DNA of 64,000 nucleotides from Paralichthys olivaceus (lineage: Eukaryota > Chordata > Actinopteri > Pleuronectiformes > Paralichthyidae), in NCBI RefSeq assembly GCF_024713975.1, contig NC_091098.1:15424316-15488315 (forward strand). Reading direction: 5' to 3'. Positions 34,701-46,532 of this stretch are shown here, piece after piece (the stretch's first letter is position 1; each line of letters starts with the position of its first letter). The translations under genes were made by a program, and so were the position numbers. The notes beneath the pieces are model-generated. The model worked only from the letters and a program-made list of their open reading frames with translations. It had not been told where the DNA came from and did no database searches.

Positions 34701-37700
34701 TGCAGCTAATCGCACAAAAAGACAAGCAGTCTTGTTCCATCATAAACTACTGATAATCATCATATTTATTTAAGATGACTCATATTTTCTGAATAGAATG
34801 TCCTGTTATGTTTTGTGACTGATAAAGAGCAAGGTGTAAATAAGTATGCTGTGTAGTAGTACAAATGCAAAACATTCCCTATCTTAAAAATTCAAAAAGA
34901 GACAGCTGGACTGAATTCAAACAAAGAGAGTGAAATGAGTGGCAGACCAGCCGTGATAAACTAAGACGGATTAAGGGGGAGGGGGTTAATACAAGAGAGA
35001 CAGATCGCCCTAAAGCTGCCAGTCAAGATCACTGTTACACTCAATTTAGGTCAAACCTATATTCACTGAGCAATCTGTTGTCTGGTGGAGCTTTCAACTT
35101 TTCACTACAAAAACTAGGGCAAATAACTCGTGTGAAAATCATAGAAAACATAAAATAAAAGACAAACGAAAAGATCCCCGGAATACAGCTTGGCGATATG
35201 GACAAACATTATGTTGATGTAAAAACATGAAGATCACTTGATATTGGTAATGGTAATGATAAATTATTATTTCTTTTAAGTTTTAAAATCTTCTGTAAGG
35301 CAATGTGGAAACGTATACTAACTACATGTGTTTAAGCCGAACCGCTCCATCCCACTCATGCCTCTTTAAGCAAAATTACACAATTGAATATGAAGGCTAA
35401 AAGTTCTCATGGTTGCTCTGATGAGGATGTGGTGTTCATTGAACACAAGAAAACAAGTGGACTATTCTATCATGACTGCTCCTGGACAAATGCATGTAAA
35501 TAAAAATTAGCACGCTTGCAAGACACACACGTGAGGGTCCTTTGCACTGCTCCCTTCCATTCCACATGATGTGCATGCACCAACATTGCATGATAGAATT
35601 GATACAAAATGCATGTGAAACTGACTGGAATTTACAAGCAACATTTTCCACTCGTTCAAAATGTTGGTTCAAGACCCACAAGTGGAAACGTTGCTGTGCT
35701 GGTGATGCTGTCATCGAGAGGAATTCTTTGAGGGATACGCAAGTCTGTAATTAATTTGATGTCAATCCATTTAACAGTGAAAATGCAGTGTTGCAGTGAC
35801 AGATGAATGAACTGATGCTGCTAAACCTCAAGCAACGATCAAACATTTCCAAATGCCAACTTAGAGAGCCAGTATGTAAATGTTTGTGCCTAAGGTAACG
35901 ACAGCAACAAACAAAGAGAGGCTCTCTGGAGAATGACAGAAATGTGACAACATGCTCAGGGGTGTGAAACCAGTTTCTTAGACCAATGTAAACTGAGCAT
36001 CTTGAGTTCCTTAGAGAGAACAATAAATGTCCCACATCAAAAGAGAGCTTTATTTAAAGTTATTCATATTGACACAGTGTACATTTACAGAATATTTTGT
36101 TATGAATGACTGGGACTTGGTTCTGGCAAAGGGTACAATCTTATGTTTCTGCTTAAAAAAATGTTTGTACAGTGTTTTTTTAAAATGACGGAACACCAAG
36201 CTAATCCTGTAGTCAAACTGGACTTGAACCCACCAAGCAGGACTGCATTATGCTTCACATTGTCACATACATGCCATTTTTTGTTTAGGATATGAACAAC
36301 GCAGCAGGAGACTCTCTGGTGCAGACATGTGCATAACAACAGGAAAATCTCAGGAGCATTCAGGTGAAGGGTGGTGCCTGGGTAGAGCATATAAATTGCA
36401 CTGGGGAAATCACATGTACTTCTTTACAGCACAAAAACAGTGGCGTCTGCTCATATCACCAAAAGCTCTCAAATCTGATTGTCTTTCCAAATTAGCCTCT
36501 ATTGAACGCACCCACATGGTCGTGATGAATTCTCAATGTCCGGCTGTATTCTCAAATGGGCTCCGTGGGTGTTATCTGGGTTTTGGGGGCTGGCAGGAGA
36601 AAGTCCACAGATTGTCTGGAGCATATGACTCGGAAATTTGCGTTCTCACATACAGTCCCTCCGGATAATTTCAGGAGAATATCCAGGGTTCAGTGCATGT
36701 CTGAAAAGAGCTTTATCTGTATAATTTTTTTGTTTTTGGAAATAACAGTTCCTCCAATGAGAAAACAACAGCGTTAACTGTGTAAGTAACACTACTGGTA
36801 ACAGACTAGCTGTATCATGCAAATAACAATGGACTGTTCACAGCAACTAATCAGCTCAGTCTGCAAAATTGTTCAATATTGCAGCATAGTTTGGAAAGGA
36901 GCTTGTAATGGTTAATCCAACAAAAGGGTAAAGAAGGAAACAAAGGATGGGTATAGAAAGAAATAGATGGAGGGGCAGAATAACACCGTGTTAGTCACGT
37001 GCTGATTGGCAGTGTCAAAGAGCTGGCAGCACAGAGTGGGCCACTGGGAAGGGAGTTTAAAGGAATTCAGCATCCAAAAGGACAGCTTTGTGTTGAACAC
37101 AAAGTCTCAGAGTATACTCTGAGCAGTTTAAAATTCACAGAGGAACCTAAAAATCTTCAAGCTGCTTCAAGCAAAAAAAACCCCAATGGAGTTGTACTCT
37201 TTCCACTCCTCACCAGACCATGTAGTTCCTGAGAAAACTCAAAAGGAGCTGGAGGAGGCTGGCAGTGGAACAGCATGTCCTTGCAAAATGTCAAATGGTC
37301 TCCCTCAGAGCGGGCTATTTCAGGGGCACCTCGACCAGCTGTACACGTTCAGGCAAGGCATGTCTGTTTCAGAGGCTAGATTAGGCAAACCCTAACCAAT
37401 TCAGGATTCATTCATAACAGCCAGAATTAACTTTAAATATTGCAGGTCATTGCCATCCTCATCCAAAAGAAGGTGGGCAGCCACAGTCTGTTGTTTTGAT
37501 CATTTTACTGCATGTGTTATCCAGGATTTTTAATAGTGAAGTAATGTAACATTTTAGAAGTAACATCTCAAATTCCTGTTTGGTAAAAAGGTCCTTGACA
37601 ATAGAAAATATTTGACATCAATGACAATATATTTTGGATTTTCCTCCTCAAGTGTCCTACAGGAATTAATTCCTATAAACACACATTTGACATGGACCGT

Positions 37701-40451
37701 TAATGTTTTAGTCTTTTGTTAATTATGCAGAATATGCTGGGTGTCCCATTTCCCACATGAAAGATTTTATTGTGACCTTTTATTCTGTTAAGCATTGATC
37801 CTTGTTGATCCCTCTAGGCTCAGGGTGTGGGCCTGTAGGTGTGTACGCCCTGCTCAAACTTTAATAACGTCTTACGCAGACAGTTTTTGCAACCTGCACC
37901 AGTTACATTTGCCTCTTATCTCAGATGATTTACAATGTTACATCAATTAAAGTTAAGACAATCTGACAAATAAAATGTTACCGTTTATTAGCGGGTTCTT
38001 TTGCCTAATCATCCATTTTAAAACTTGGTGGGCCCTACTTGGGCCTATGATTGCATTTTGAGCTACATGTTCGCATTTATACAGAAAAATAGCTAAATCC
38101 ATATTTATCTTTTTATAGAAAAACTAACACACCAACCTAGTGACTAAAACTTGTATAAATTCCTGTTTATCATGTCACATAAATATATTTCTGCCACAAA
38201 ACTTGCTCTCTGTGCTTCAACAACATATACTGAGTACTGAAGACTATTATTATGTAGAGATAACTGTGGCAGTTCCTCTGCCCTGCAGCTCTGACCACAG
38301 AAACGTATAAAGTTGTGACCAGAATTGAATAAATAAATACAACATTTTAATACGTGAATCAGTCCCTGGCTGCTGAGATGACATAAAAAATCCAACTAAC
38401 AAACACTGGTGCTCAGAGTATTTGAAGAGTATGGATTTAGATCAGCGATCACTAATATACAGTTTCAAAAGATGCTTGGTTAAACAGGAGGATATTTATT
38501 GTACATGTGTAACAGGAAGGTTTTTAAAAGAATCTACAGTATCTATCCATCTGGTCTTGTGATGTACAAAGCCTTTATCAATTCAATACTGTGTTATATA
38601 TGAAATACTAGAGCTGGTACTTAGACTGCAGCCACATATCAAGTCATTTTAAATTAGATGATTGACGATAAGCTTTACATAAACCAATTAATAACCGGAG
38701 ATGCAGGGGCAGCTGACCAGCCTGAGGCAGCAATGTGACGAGATGGTAAGCAGGAGACTTGAGGCCTGCCATGGCTTAAGATGGGGGTGTCGACTAATAG
38801 CATTAGGTCTTTAGGTGAAAGGGACAATGACAAAACAAGGGCATTAGAATAAATATGGGCACTTCATCGATCGCTCATGTAAAAGGTACAGATAAGGAGT
38901 TTTGCTCGCAGTTTAAAATAAATACTTGCCATCCAAAGTGCAATTTCCAGTGACTTCCTGAAGACTGATATTATCCAGAGGATGTCTATTGAGTCTACTT
39001 GGGCAATGTGGGCAGACTCAGGAGTTGCTAATAACTTTTAGGTGGAGATATATTTATCTGATGTTAGAAGACTGAACGGAGAAAGACATTATGGTGTTTG
39101 TGGAGCCTGAAAAATCTTAAATTGAGTCTGAGAATCGCCTCCACCAAGTAGGTTATGTTTTCACCTGAGCTTGTTTGTTACGTAGCAAAAATACACAAAA
39201 ACTCCTGGACAGATGACCATGAGAATCATAGGGATGTGGTTTGGGCCAGGGAAGAAATTCCAATACATTTTGGTGCAGATCCAGATCCAGGAATGTTTTT
39301 TCACTTTCTTTAACACTGTCAGATTTCAGATTTACGGGGACTAATATTTAGGAGTGTGTGCAATTTGGTGCAGATCAAAATGAAAATCCAAATCTAGTGC
39401 ATTTTAATGAATGCCTTTCTAGTTCTGCTTTTAATGTTTTTACAATTTAAAACAATCTTGTCCATGGCAGACATTTTGATTCATCATAGCACGAAAAGAA
39501 CAAGTACAACCCAAGAACAGTAATCATTATTAACAGGAATAACTTCATGTGTGGCTTTGCTCTTAAGACATGTCAGTGACTATTCTAAAAAAAAAAAAAT
39601 CATTTATTTTAACTGATATTTGTTGCAGAGAATCAGTTTCGCTAGGGGGAGAATTAATCCATAATGTTATGTTCTCCTGCTGCACAGTTTTTGCTCATCT
39701 ATAACTAAAGTCCGTGAAGAATCAGGGCTGAGCAAACCAGTAAACCAGGACAAATTGATAAGTCAAACACTGAGTCAAACACATGAAGCAGAACTGATGC
39801 TGTTTGTCATCGTCCCTTGTGGTTCACTGTATCTGACATATCTCCATTCCATGGACATGAACTTTCTGTGCAATCACACTGTACTTTTCAGGGTTAAAGG
39901 TCAGTCTCGCTGTAACTGAACTGAGCTTTGTGGCAGGTCTGAAGTTCAGTTGAGCAGGAAATGGTGGAGTCACACAAAACACAGACAAGACTGGAAGCTC
40001 TGACAGGTAAAACTGCAAATATTAACAGCATGTGAGAACAGAAAATGAAAAGCAGGATGTTGCTGCACAGACACAATGAGTCGCGAGGTGGAGGGAGGAT
40101 TGAGGAAAGTGGTTAAAACACAATAGGAAGGCTGCAGATGTTGAGTAGGGAGTTCCTGTGCCAAACCAGTGACCAGACGCATCCGTGCAACCATAAAGTT
40201 AGGCTAACTGCTAAAAGAAGCTAACGCAACCAAGATGTCCCTTTAACCTTATTGTTGGAGATAAAAGTGAGCTGAGTGAGCGTGTTCTTTCTGCCAGTGA
40301 TTAAAGAGGAGGGGGCTGTGTTGTTTGCGGTGACCCTCATATGCATATTACCGACTGGTCCCTGGTCCCCCCCCCCCCCTGTACTCACGATGGTCTCCCG
40401 GACACGGTTGTGGAAAAGTTGCTCCCGAACCGACACGTCGTCCGTTTCCAT
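28746..40451 (-). CDS. lmbr1l: LMBR1-like membrane protein (lipocalin-receptor/limb region 1-like)
   Basis: Multi-pass membrane protein of the LMBR1 family, about 471 aa. Mammalian LMBR1L is known as a lipocalin-1 receptor and a negative regulator of Wnt signalling at the ER and plasma membrane. Exons, descending: 40451-40389, 34621-34537, 32991-32958, 32614-32475, 31997-31894, 31781-31658, 31565-31497, 31405-31341, 30630-30558, 30462-30376, 30277-30201, 30123-30046, 29959-29886, 29648-29558, 29442-29376 and 28930-28746, all in phase. It starts METDDVSVREQLFHNRVRE. Conserved blocks are NGSLIHGLWNLVFLFSNLSL, FAYFFTESEGFAG, LLVKPRLLED and FDLLGDFGRYNWLGNFYIVF. The start ATG is the first in frame and has a strong context (A at -3, G at +4). 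The end is uncertain: reading through gives AFGQFPFFN and stop, but G|GTCAGT there matches the family's usual last splice point. Confidence 0.94.
32992..34536 (-). other. lmbr1l intron 2; nothing recognised
   Basis: AT-rich 1.5 kb intron without coding signal or a repeat I can name. The other lmbr1l introns over 300 bp (28931-29375, 30631-31340, 31998-32474, 32615-32957) are also featureless to me. Confidence 0.5.
34622..40388 (-). other. lmbr1l intron 1, 5.8 kb
   Basis: By far the longest intron of an otherwise compact gene. It contains a repeat copy at 39.13-39.42 kb. The rest is unique AT-rich DNA with a more balanced block around 34.9-35.1 kb and another at 36.3-37.4 kb. No exon is supported. 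Because the gene neighbours dhh, regulatory elements for dhh could sit here (inference by analogy with LMBR1 and SHH). Confidence 0.5.
39128..39415 (+). repeat. Unclassified fish interspersed repeat (B), copy 1
   Basis: Contains AGGTTATGTTTTCACC, CTCCTGGACAGATGACCATG, TTTGGTGCAGATCCAGATCC, TTTTTCACTTTCTTTAACA and GAGTGTGTGCAATTTGGTGC. The same motifs recur at 59.66-60.09 kb in this window, so it is a genuine repeat family. Confidence 0.7.
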
Positions 40452-40569
40452 TTTCCGAAACCATTCCAGTATCCGCTGAGGCTTTAGAAAGCACCGGGGG
40501 TGAGGCTGGTTAAAGAGCTGCAAGACGGGACATCTTTTCAGAAACGCCACGAGAGTGTGTGCGCGTGTC

Positions 40570-40626
40570 AGTGTGTGAGAGAGAGAGAGAGAGAGAGAGT
40601 GTGTGTGTGTGTGTGAGAGAGAGAGA

Positions 40627-40657
<31 letters not shown>

Positions 40658-40685
40658 CGAGTGTGTGTGTGTGAGTGTGTGTGTG
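40570..40685. repeat. Compound (GA)n/(GT)n microsatellite upstream of lmbr1l
   Basis: Alternating blocks of GA and GT dinucleotides, beginning about 120 bp upstream of the lmbr1l ATG. It is therefore in the 5'UTR or core promoter. A C13 run (40367-40379) also lies just inside intron 1, 9 bases from the donor. Confidence 0.9.
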
Positions 40686-41238
40686 GCTGCATCAGCGGAG
40701 GAGCCTCGACCCTCCTGTTATGATCTAAGGTGGGAGGGGTCGAAGGGGGAGGGGCTCAATGGAGGGGAGGAGCCTCCGAGCCACAGGTACTTGTCAATCA
40801 TCTTTATAATTAATAGTTTCATAAGGTATAGACCAAAGGCTTACATTTATAGTATTTTTAGTGGAGGTATGTTTTAAGGTACTTCTACCAAAAGTAATTG
40901 AAAAATCCGTCCACCCATCTATCCATCGATTCATCCAAATTATCTATTTCACTTATCATCAGATGATCTGGAGCCAATAGCTGACATTAGGCATAATTAT
41001 TTTAAAAAATTAACAAATTTAAGAAAATACCCAACTCGGATAAAATCAGAAGAGGCTTTCTAGTAGAGGTGCATTCCAAGAAGTGACTTCAAATATGTAA
41101 CTGACTCTGCCTAATTACCTATATAGTGACTATTTTTAATTCTTTTAAGTACCATTTCCTGATAATACGAATTTTAGGCAGAAATGTGCTCTCACTTTTA
41201 AAGACTTTGCTGCTTTACCATCACAAATTTTTATTGTT

Positions 41239-41281
41239 TTCCAGTATATATTTGGCATTCATTGCCAAATATATACTGGAA
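41239..41281. repeat. Perfect 19-bp-stem inverted repeat (hairpin)
   Basis: The core left arm CCAGTATATATTTGGCA (41241-41257) and right arm TGCCAAATATATACTGG (41263-41279) are exact reverse complements around a 5-nt loop TTCAT. Two more T-A pairs extend the stem to 19 bp. The arms are not simple sequence throughout. Confidence 0.85.
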
Positions 41282-42431
41282 GTATGTATAATATATATAT
41301 AAGTAAGTCACTTTTTTGTGACTTTTCTCACCTATAGGAATCTAATACGAGACCTCTAGTAAGCATCTTAATTTGTTTTTAGCTCCATTTGCAGCACATC
41401 CTTCATTAAAAGGTGTAGACAACAGATGATTGCTCTTTTTCAAGCATTTACAATGTCTTTTATTTCTTACAGGGATCCTCATGAAACCTTTCACCTACTT
41501 TATCAGGTAAGATGATCAAGAGGCCTAAATGTTGAGGGTCATTGTGTGCTGAGATTGAGAACGCTGCGTAGTTTCATTGTCATGATCCAAAGTCCAACTA
41601 TTGCAACAGCCAGCAGCAGCCTAAACTATACGGAAAGGACTGGAAAAGACTTATCGCGTCAAGGATTTGAAATAATGGACTCAGTAAGTTACCAAGTGTT
41701 TAATTCACAAAACTAAATATATTTGAAATGTACTTAGAAGTAAAGCATTTGAAGATCAGTCTGATGTAAATCTTTTTTTAGTGAGGGTTGGCATATAGTG
41801 GAAGGTTGGTACAATCTAAATTTCTGTTTTGTATAAGGTGAGGATTTATGTCAAAAAAGACAACCTACCAAGTTTTGGATCACGCAATGAATCAAGTTAG
41901 AATTGCGATGCCCATCATGAGCTAAAATTAATCTCTTATATAATGTATTATTTAACCGGGGAAGTGGACCGCAGAGATTAAAAATCCCACTGAACGTGCC
42001 AAGTTACCAGCAGCTGGTAGATTATAGAGGAAACATTACACAGTACTTCAATCAGAAAGATATTTCTGAAAAGATGTGAACACATTAGATCAACGAGTGT
42101 GATGTAATCAAAGATGTGATCTACAACAAAATGGAGAATTTTAAATTAGCACAAAGCATAATAGATAAAGAGATGGACATTAAAAAATGTATCAGGTTAA
42201 TAAATTGTAAAACATGTAAAACAATGTATCCAATAATTGTGAGCAAATGGAATATTAATGAAATATTGGCAGGTAGATTGACTCATATATAAACCGTAAT
42301 AAATAATCTTACATACTAATATTCACATTATTTAAATATGGAAGTGGGACTAAACTCTTGTGTTGCTCCATCGCAGGTACTCACCAAGGATGACTATTAG
42401 TCGGCTGTACAGAGCCTGATTTGGCTGCAAG

Positions 42432-43684
42432 ATGGGGAAGAGTGTAATGGTGGCCTATGCCCTGTGGGCATTAGGTGGACCTTTAGGCCTTCACCATTTA
42501 TACCTAGGAAGAGACAGCCATGCTCTGTTATGGATTCTGACCCTGGGAGGCTTTGGCTTTGGCTGGGTCAGAGAGGTCACACGTATCCCTGCTTACATCA
42601 GTGAGGCCAATCGAGATTCAAACAGCGAAAGAAGACGACCCTCTGTAGTGGTCCCTCCACCTGTAAGCCCCGTCAGATTCGCTGGTCAGGTGTGCGTTGG
42701 GATCTACTTTGGCACCGTGGCTCTGATAGGACTCAACTCCCTCAGTTTCTTCTACTTGATCGTCCTGCCTTTGTGTGTGGGTGCAGGGGTGCATCTGGTT
42801 TCCACTGTTGGGCAACAGACCTCCGACCTCCAAAAAACTCTGACTACTTGTATTGTAACTTCCTCAATATTCTATGGCAGCAGCTTGTCACCTTTGCCTA
42901 TAAGCCTAGCTGCCAGTGTGGCTGCTGCTCAGAACCGCAGATTCAAACCCCCCGGAACACAGCAGAGAACAGAGGAACTAGGTGATAATGATATGATGAT
43001 AACCTCTGGTTTCCTTTTAGACATAAATCTAATTGCTTCTTTTTGGATTTCTAAGGTCTGCTAACGGATTTTCTGTCTTTTGCCCAGGGCCACGACTTTA
43101 CAAGCTCGGCCTAGCTTGGCTGGCCTTCTCTGCCCCATTGGGTTACTGTATTTTCCATAACACCACAGCCACATTGTACTATCTGTCCGACTGTGTGGCA
43201 GCGCTGCTGGATATCTTCTGGTTCCTGCCTTGGCTCAGAGGTGCGCTGGAGTACGTTCTTTTAATGCCATATCGCATCTTGTGTGCTCTCACTGGAGGGG
43301 GGTACTATGAAGAGGCTTGGAGGAAGGTGCTGGAAATTCTGCTCAAAGAGTACACCGAGGAAGAAAAGGAGGCACTGCACGTAAGCATCCACACATCTCT
43401 GAAAAGGTTATAATATAAGTAATGAATCAAGTTTGAGGTGTATACTACAGTGTGTGCATTTTCTGTTGCTATGGCATGATCCTAATTTAAAACCTATGTT
43501 GTAGGTATTGTCATTGGAGGTAGAGGCCACACTTGCAGAGATAACTCAAAGCTATAGGGAGCTGGTCAAGACGTGGCATCCAGACCACAACCCCAGCAAG
43601 GAGGCAGAGGTGACGTTTATAAAGATCCAAAAGGCTTATGAGGTCCTTCTCCAGCGCCACAGGCCCCGTCATTCATTTAAATAG
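42432..43684 (+). CDS. dnajc22: DnaJ homolog subfamily C member 22 (TM2/J-domain membrane protein)
   Basis: A complete 340-aa protein in three exons (42432-42981, 43088-43380, 43505-43684) with phase-consistent junctions. Human DNAJC22 is 341 aa. The N-terminus is a TM2-type domain (ALWALGGPLGLHHLYLGRDS, ALLWILTLGG), followed by further hydrophobic segments (VCVGIYFGTVALIGL, FFYLIVLPLCVGAGV). The C-terminal J domain (about residues 282-340) has YRELVKTWHPDHN with the HPD triad at 306-308, needed to stimulate Hsp70. The fly homologue Wurst acts in clathrin-mediated endocytosis, and a similar role here is inference. The start context is good (AAG ATG G). Failure to splice intron 1 would stop after 27 extra codons. 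Confidence 0.96.
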
Positions 43685-43995
43685 TTGCAAGAAGAAAAAG
43701 GGATGTGAGACTCTTGATTGCATTGTTTTACAGTCATCATTTTGTTAGAATTATAGAGTGCTGACATTATCACTTGTGCAGAAAACACACTTCCTCTGGT
43801 CTAACAGCCTTTGAGCAGCTGTCTGAGTGGTTACTTGGAAGAGCTTGCTGCCACCTTGTGGCGCCATACGTGTAACAACACCACAAACTATTTCATCTCA
43901 ACAAATTGACTTATGTTTTAATGTCTGCTTTATTTCTTGCAATTAAAAGCTGAACCACCACAGACACACACATACCTTTAATTCAGATTGTGAAC

Positions 43996-44001
43996 AATAA
44001 A
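43996..44001 (+). terminator. dnajc22: dnajc22 polyadenylation signal AATAAA
   Basis: AATAAA about 310 nt after the stop codon, in an AT-rich 3'UTR. A variant ATTAAA lies earlier near 43942. Confidence 0.5.
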
Positions 44002-44399
44002 ATGAAGCAGTGAAAGGTGTAATAGTTGTGTTATAAATGTATGTTTGCAGCCATAGAGACGGAGAAATTGTAAAATAACCCCTCCTCTCTATTTTCCACG
44101 AGCATATCCGGAAGAGGCCTTGATCACAAACAGCGTCTGGATCATTTTTGCAGGTTACTGACAGTTTATATTCCAGAATCTCTCCAAGTGGACATCCATC
44201 CGCAGCAGTCTGGTTTCTGTGGAGTTCACCAGTTGATCTAATGACATCGATTTCCCCACATCCCTCGTTTTGTTGGCCACCTGCAGAACAGCGCTGACAT
44301 GCATCGATGCTTTCGACAATCGCTTGATCCAGAGCTCTGTTGTACCATTGTTGGGTCTGTATCCCAGCATGGGCCCGGAAGTTGTTTGGGATTCCCAGG

Positions 44400-45020
44400 T
44401 AAAGAAAAAAGAAAAAAAAATCCCGGAGATGCTGTCGTCGCCTGGGAAAACAAACAGCTACCCAGACAGTTAAAAAGGGGGAACAGCGATCGGTCGCCAG
44501 GTAAGGAGGAGGTCGGTGGACTTCACCGCGGCTGCCGGTAAGACCCATCCGTCGGTTTAGATGTGGGAGTGCGGCATGTTTGTGAGGAGTCGGTCGGGGT
44601 GAATGCCAATTGTCGTGTGGTCGGGTGCCATAGCAACGGCTCATGAGAAACACTGTAAAGGCGCAGGCCGGTCAGACGCTGCTGGGTGACAGCGGCGTTT
44701 CATCGCACACGCAGCGGCAACTCTGTGCAACATGTCACCGCCGCCGATCGGTGCCGGAGCGGAGCGCGTCCCACGGGCGGTCGGAACAAGTAGGCGCGGA
44801 TTACACGGAGAAACATGATAGTTGGTGCGGTCGATGCATGTGTGTGTCTCTGCACATTCGCCCACCTCAGGCAGAAAGGGTTGTCATGCAACAGGGTCGG
44901 TGCTGCTGCTGCGCGTCTCCCTCCATCTATTTCTTTATTTTTCTGCCCTGGTGAGACTGGCGTCCACTGTTGTCATCCATTTGTGCAAAAAGCTGCAGCA
45001 GCGCGCAGCTGGATCCCCTC
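44400..45020 (+). promoter_or_regulatory. ikzf4: CpG-rich region, probable ikzf4 promoter and noncoding first exon
   Basis: This is the most CpG-rich block in the right half of the window, about 1.5-2 kb upstream of the ikzf4 ATG exon. Two plausible plus-strand donors are seen (CGCCAG|GTAAGG at 44501 and GCTGCCG|GTAAGA at 44532). They could join the acceptor TTTCTGCAG at 46516. The exact exon is not determined. Confidence 0.4.
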
Positions 45021-45224
45021 ACTCTCCTTTAGTCAGCATGATGTTCAACATGGGATTAAATAAACCATCACACAACATGTCTGGATATTATAACTCAGCT
45101 CAGCAGGTGTACACACCTCACTTTGTTGTCTGCTGTTGAACAATCATCTACTGTCCATCCTGTGGCTGGGACATGAAACAATAATCAATAATAATAATAA
45201 TAAAAACCATGATTATAAGAATAA

Positions 45225-45345
45225 TCACAACTCTATTTGTATAGCACTTCTTAATGCAAACAACAAAGTGCTTTACAGCAGGCAAATGATCTAATACAAC
45301 TTAAAAACATGAGGATGTAGTTTAATTAAATAAAGCACAGGTGAA
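45225..45345. repeat. Fragment of interspersed repeat (A-like)
   Basis: ACTCTATTTGTATAGCACTTC and ACAAAGTGCTTTACAGCAGG form the common fish repeat start also seen degenerately at 22.0 kb. The flank 45186-45206 is an (AAT)n tract. Confidence 0.45.
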
Positions 45346-45621
45346 ACAGAAATAAACCACGTGATAAAAGCCTTTTTTATAAGAAAGTGTTAAAATATAG
45401 TTAAAAGAGAAACATTGTTCAAACATAATTTTCCTCACAAAAGTCCAGAATATATCAATATATTGCTCATGAATTATGGATTCACAGAGAGGAGACACAA
45501 CACAAAATGACAAAATACAGTTTTGCTATCTACTAAGTGTTTGTCATTTTCTGCTCTCAGAGAAGAATTTAAAAACACAACCTTTATTTATCGATATGAA
45601 CATTTCAATCCTTGCGTCAAT

Positions 45622-45692
45622 GATATATATATATATTACAATATGCCATTACATCATAATATATGATTATATATTATATATATATATATAAA
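45622..45692. repeat. (TA)n-rich simple sequence
   Basis: Two TA-dinucleotide tracts separated by about 30 nt, in the inferred ikzf4 first intron. Confidence 0.85.
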
Positions 45693-46532
45693 CTCTTGAT
45701 TAACAGTAAAACATTTTAGAAGTCTGAGGTAAATCATTAAAACCACATGTGTTGTACCTCCTCATGTGTTTATACAAAACATAAGCAGTGTATCATTATC
45801 AATGTAGAATCTTTGCTGAATTGTCATTGATGAAAATGATATTGCTTGAATTTGTTTTATTGCCCAGCCTAGGTATTTAACATAGATCACATCAGAAAAC
45901 TGCACTCCTGATTTTTCACATACACAAATTCCCCTCGGCTGGTGTAATATTCTATAAATACATTTCTAGCTGAGTTTTATTCAAATCTGTATATAGTAAT
46001 ATTTTGTATCTTTTACCTATCTGCGTTCTTTAAATGCCTAAGTGATTTTAATATCATATTTTAATATCGAAATATTGATACTGATTAATATTTTTGTTGA
46101 GATTCCTCAAAGCTTAAATTAAAGTTGTAGTTTTGTGGTGCTTGTGTGACACTGAATTGCTTCATAGTGTCAAGTGTTCCAGCTATTTTGTCCACCCCCT
46201 CAAGTTGTAACTCCTCCTTCAACACTCTTGGCCATTACCTCTCTATAAATGTGGAGCTTCTCATATTCATGTGCAGAAGAGTCTGGTACAGAGATAGCAG
46301 GGCCCAATCCAAGTTCAATCCTCAATTAGAAGTGAACTTATTCTTAGACACTTGGAACTGAGAGGGTAAAGCTATCTGTGTCCTTATTCCTGGACAGCTG
46401 CTAAATATATTTTATATGGTTAGTATCCAAGACATGACATTTATAGTTTTGTCTTTTAATAACGATGATTATGAAAAGTAATATTTCATATCTTTATTTA
46501 AAACTGTGTTTCTGCAGGCATCTGGTGAGAGA

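Larger units (their letters stand above)
40452..42431. promoter_or_regulatory. Divergent promoter interval lmbr1l / dnajc22
   Basis: The start codons of lmbr1l (minus) and dnajc22 (plus) are about 2.0 kb apart, head to head. The lmbr1l end is GC-rich and simple-repeat-rich, and the middle is AT-rich. A dnajc22 5'UTR exon may end near 41682 (ACTCAG|TAAGTT-like sequence), with an acceptor TCCATCGCAG at 42376, but this is weak. TSS positions are not visible. Confidence 0.45.

Noticed and set aside
40452..40550. 33-codon in-frame N-terminal extension of lmbr1l
   Set aside because: It begins with GTG, not ATG, and matches no family member. The first in-frame ATG (40451) gives the expected VSVREQLF start.
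43943..44653. 236-codon minus-strand open frame between dnajc22 and ikzf4
   Set aside because: No homology. It crosses the dnajc22 3' end and the CpG-rich ikzf4 promoter, and GC-rich sequence gives long chance frames.
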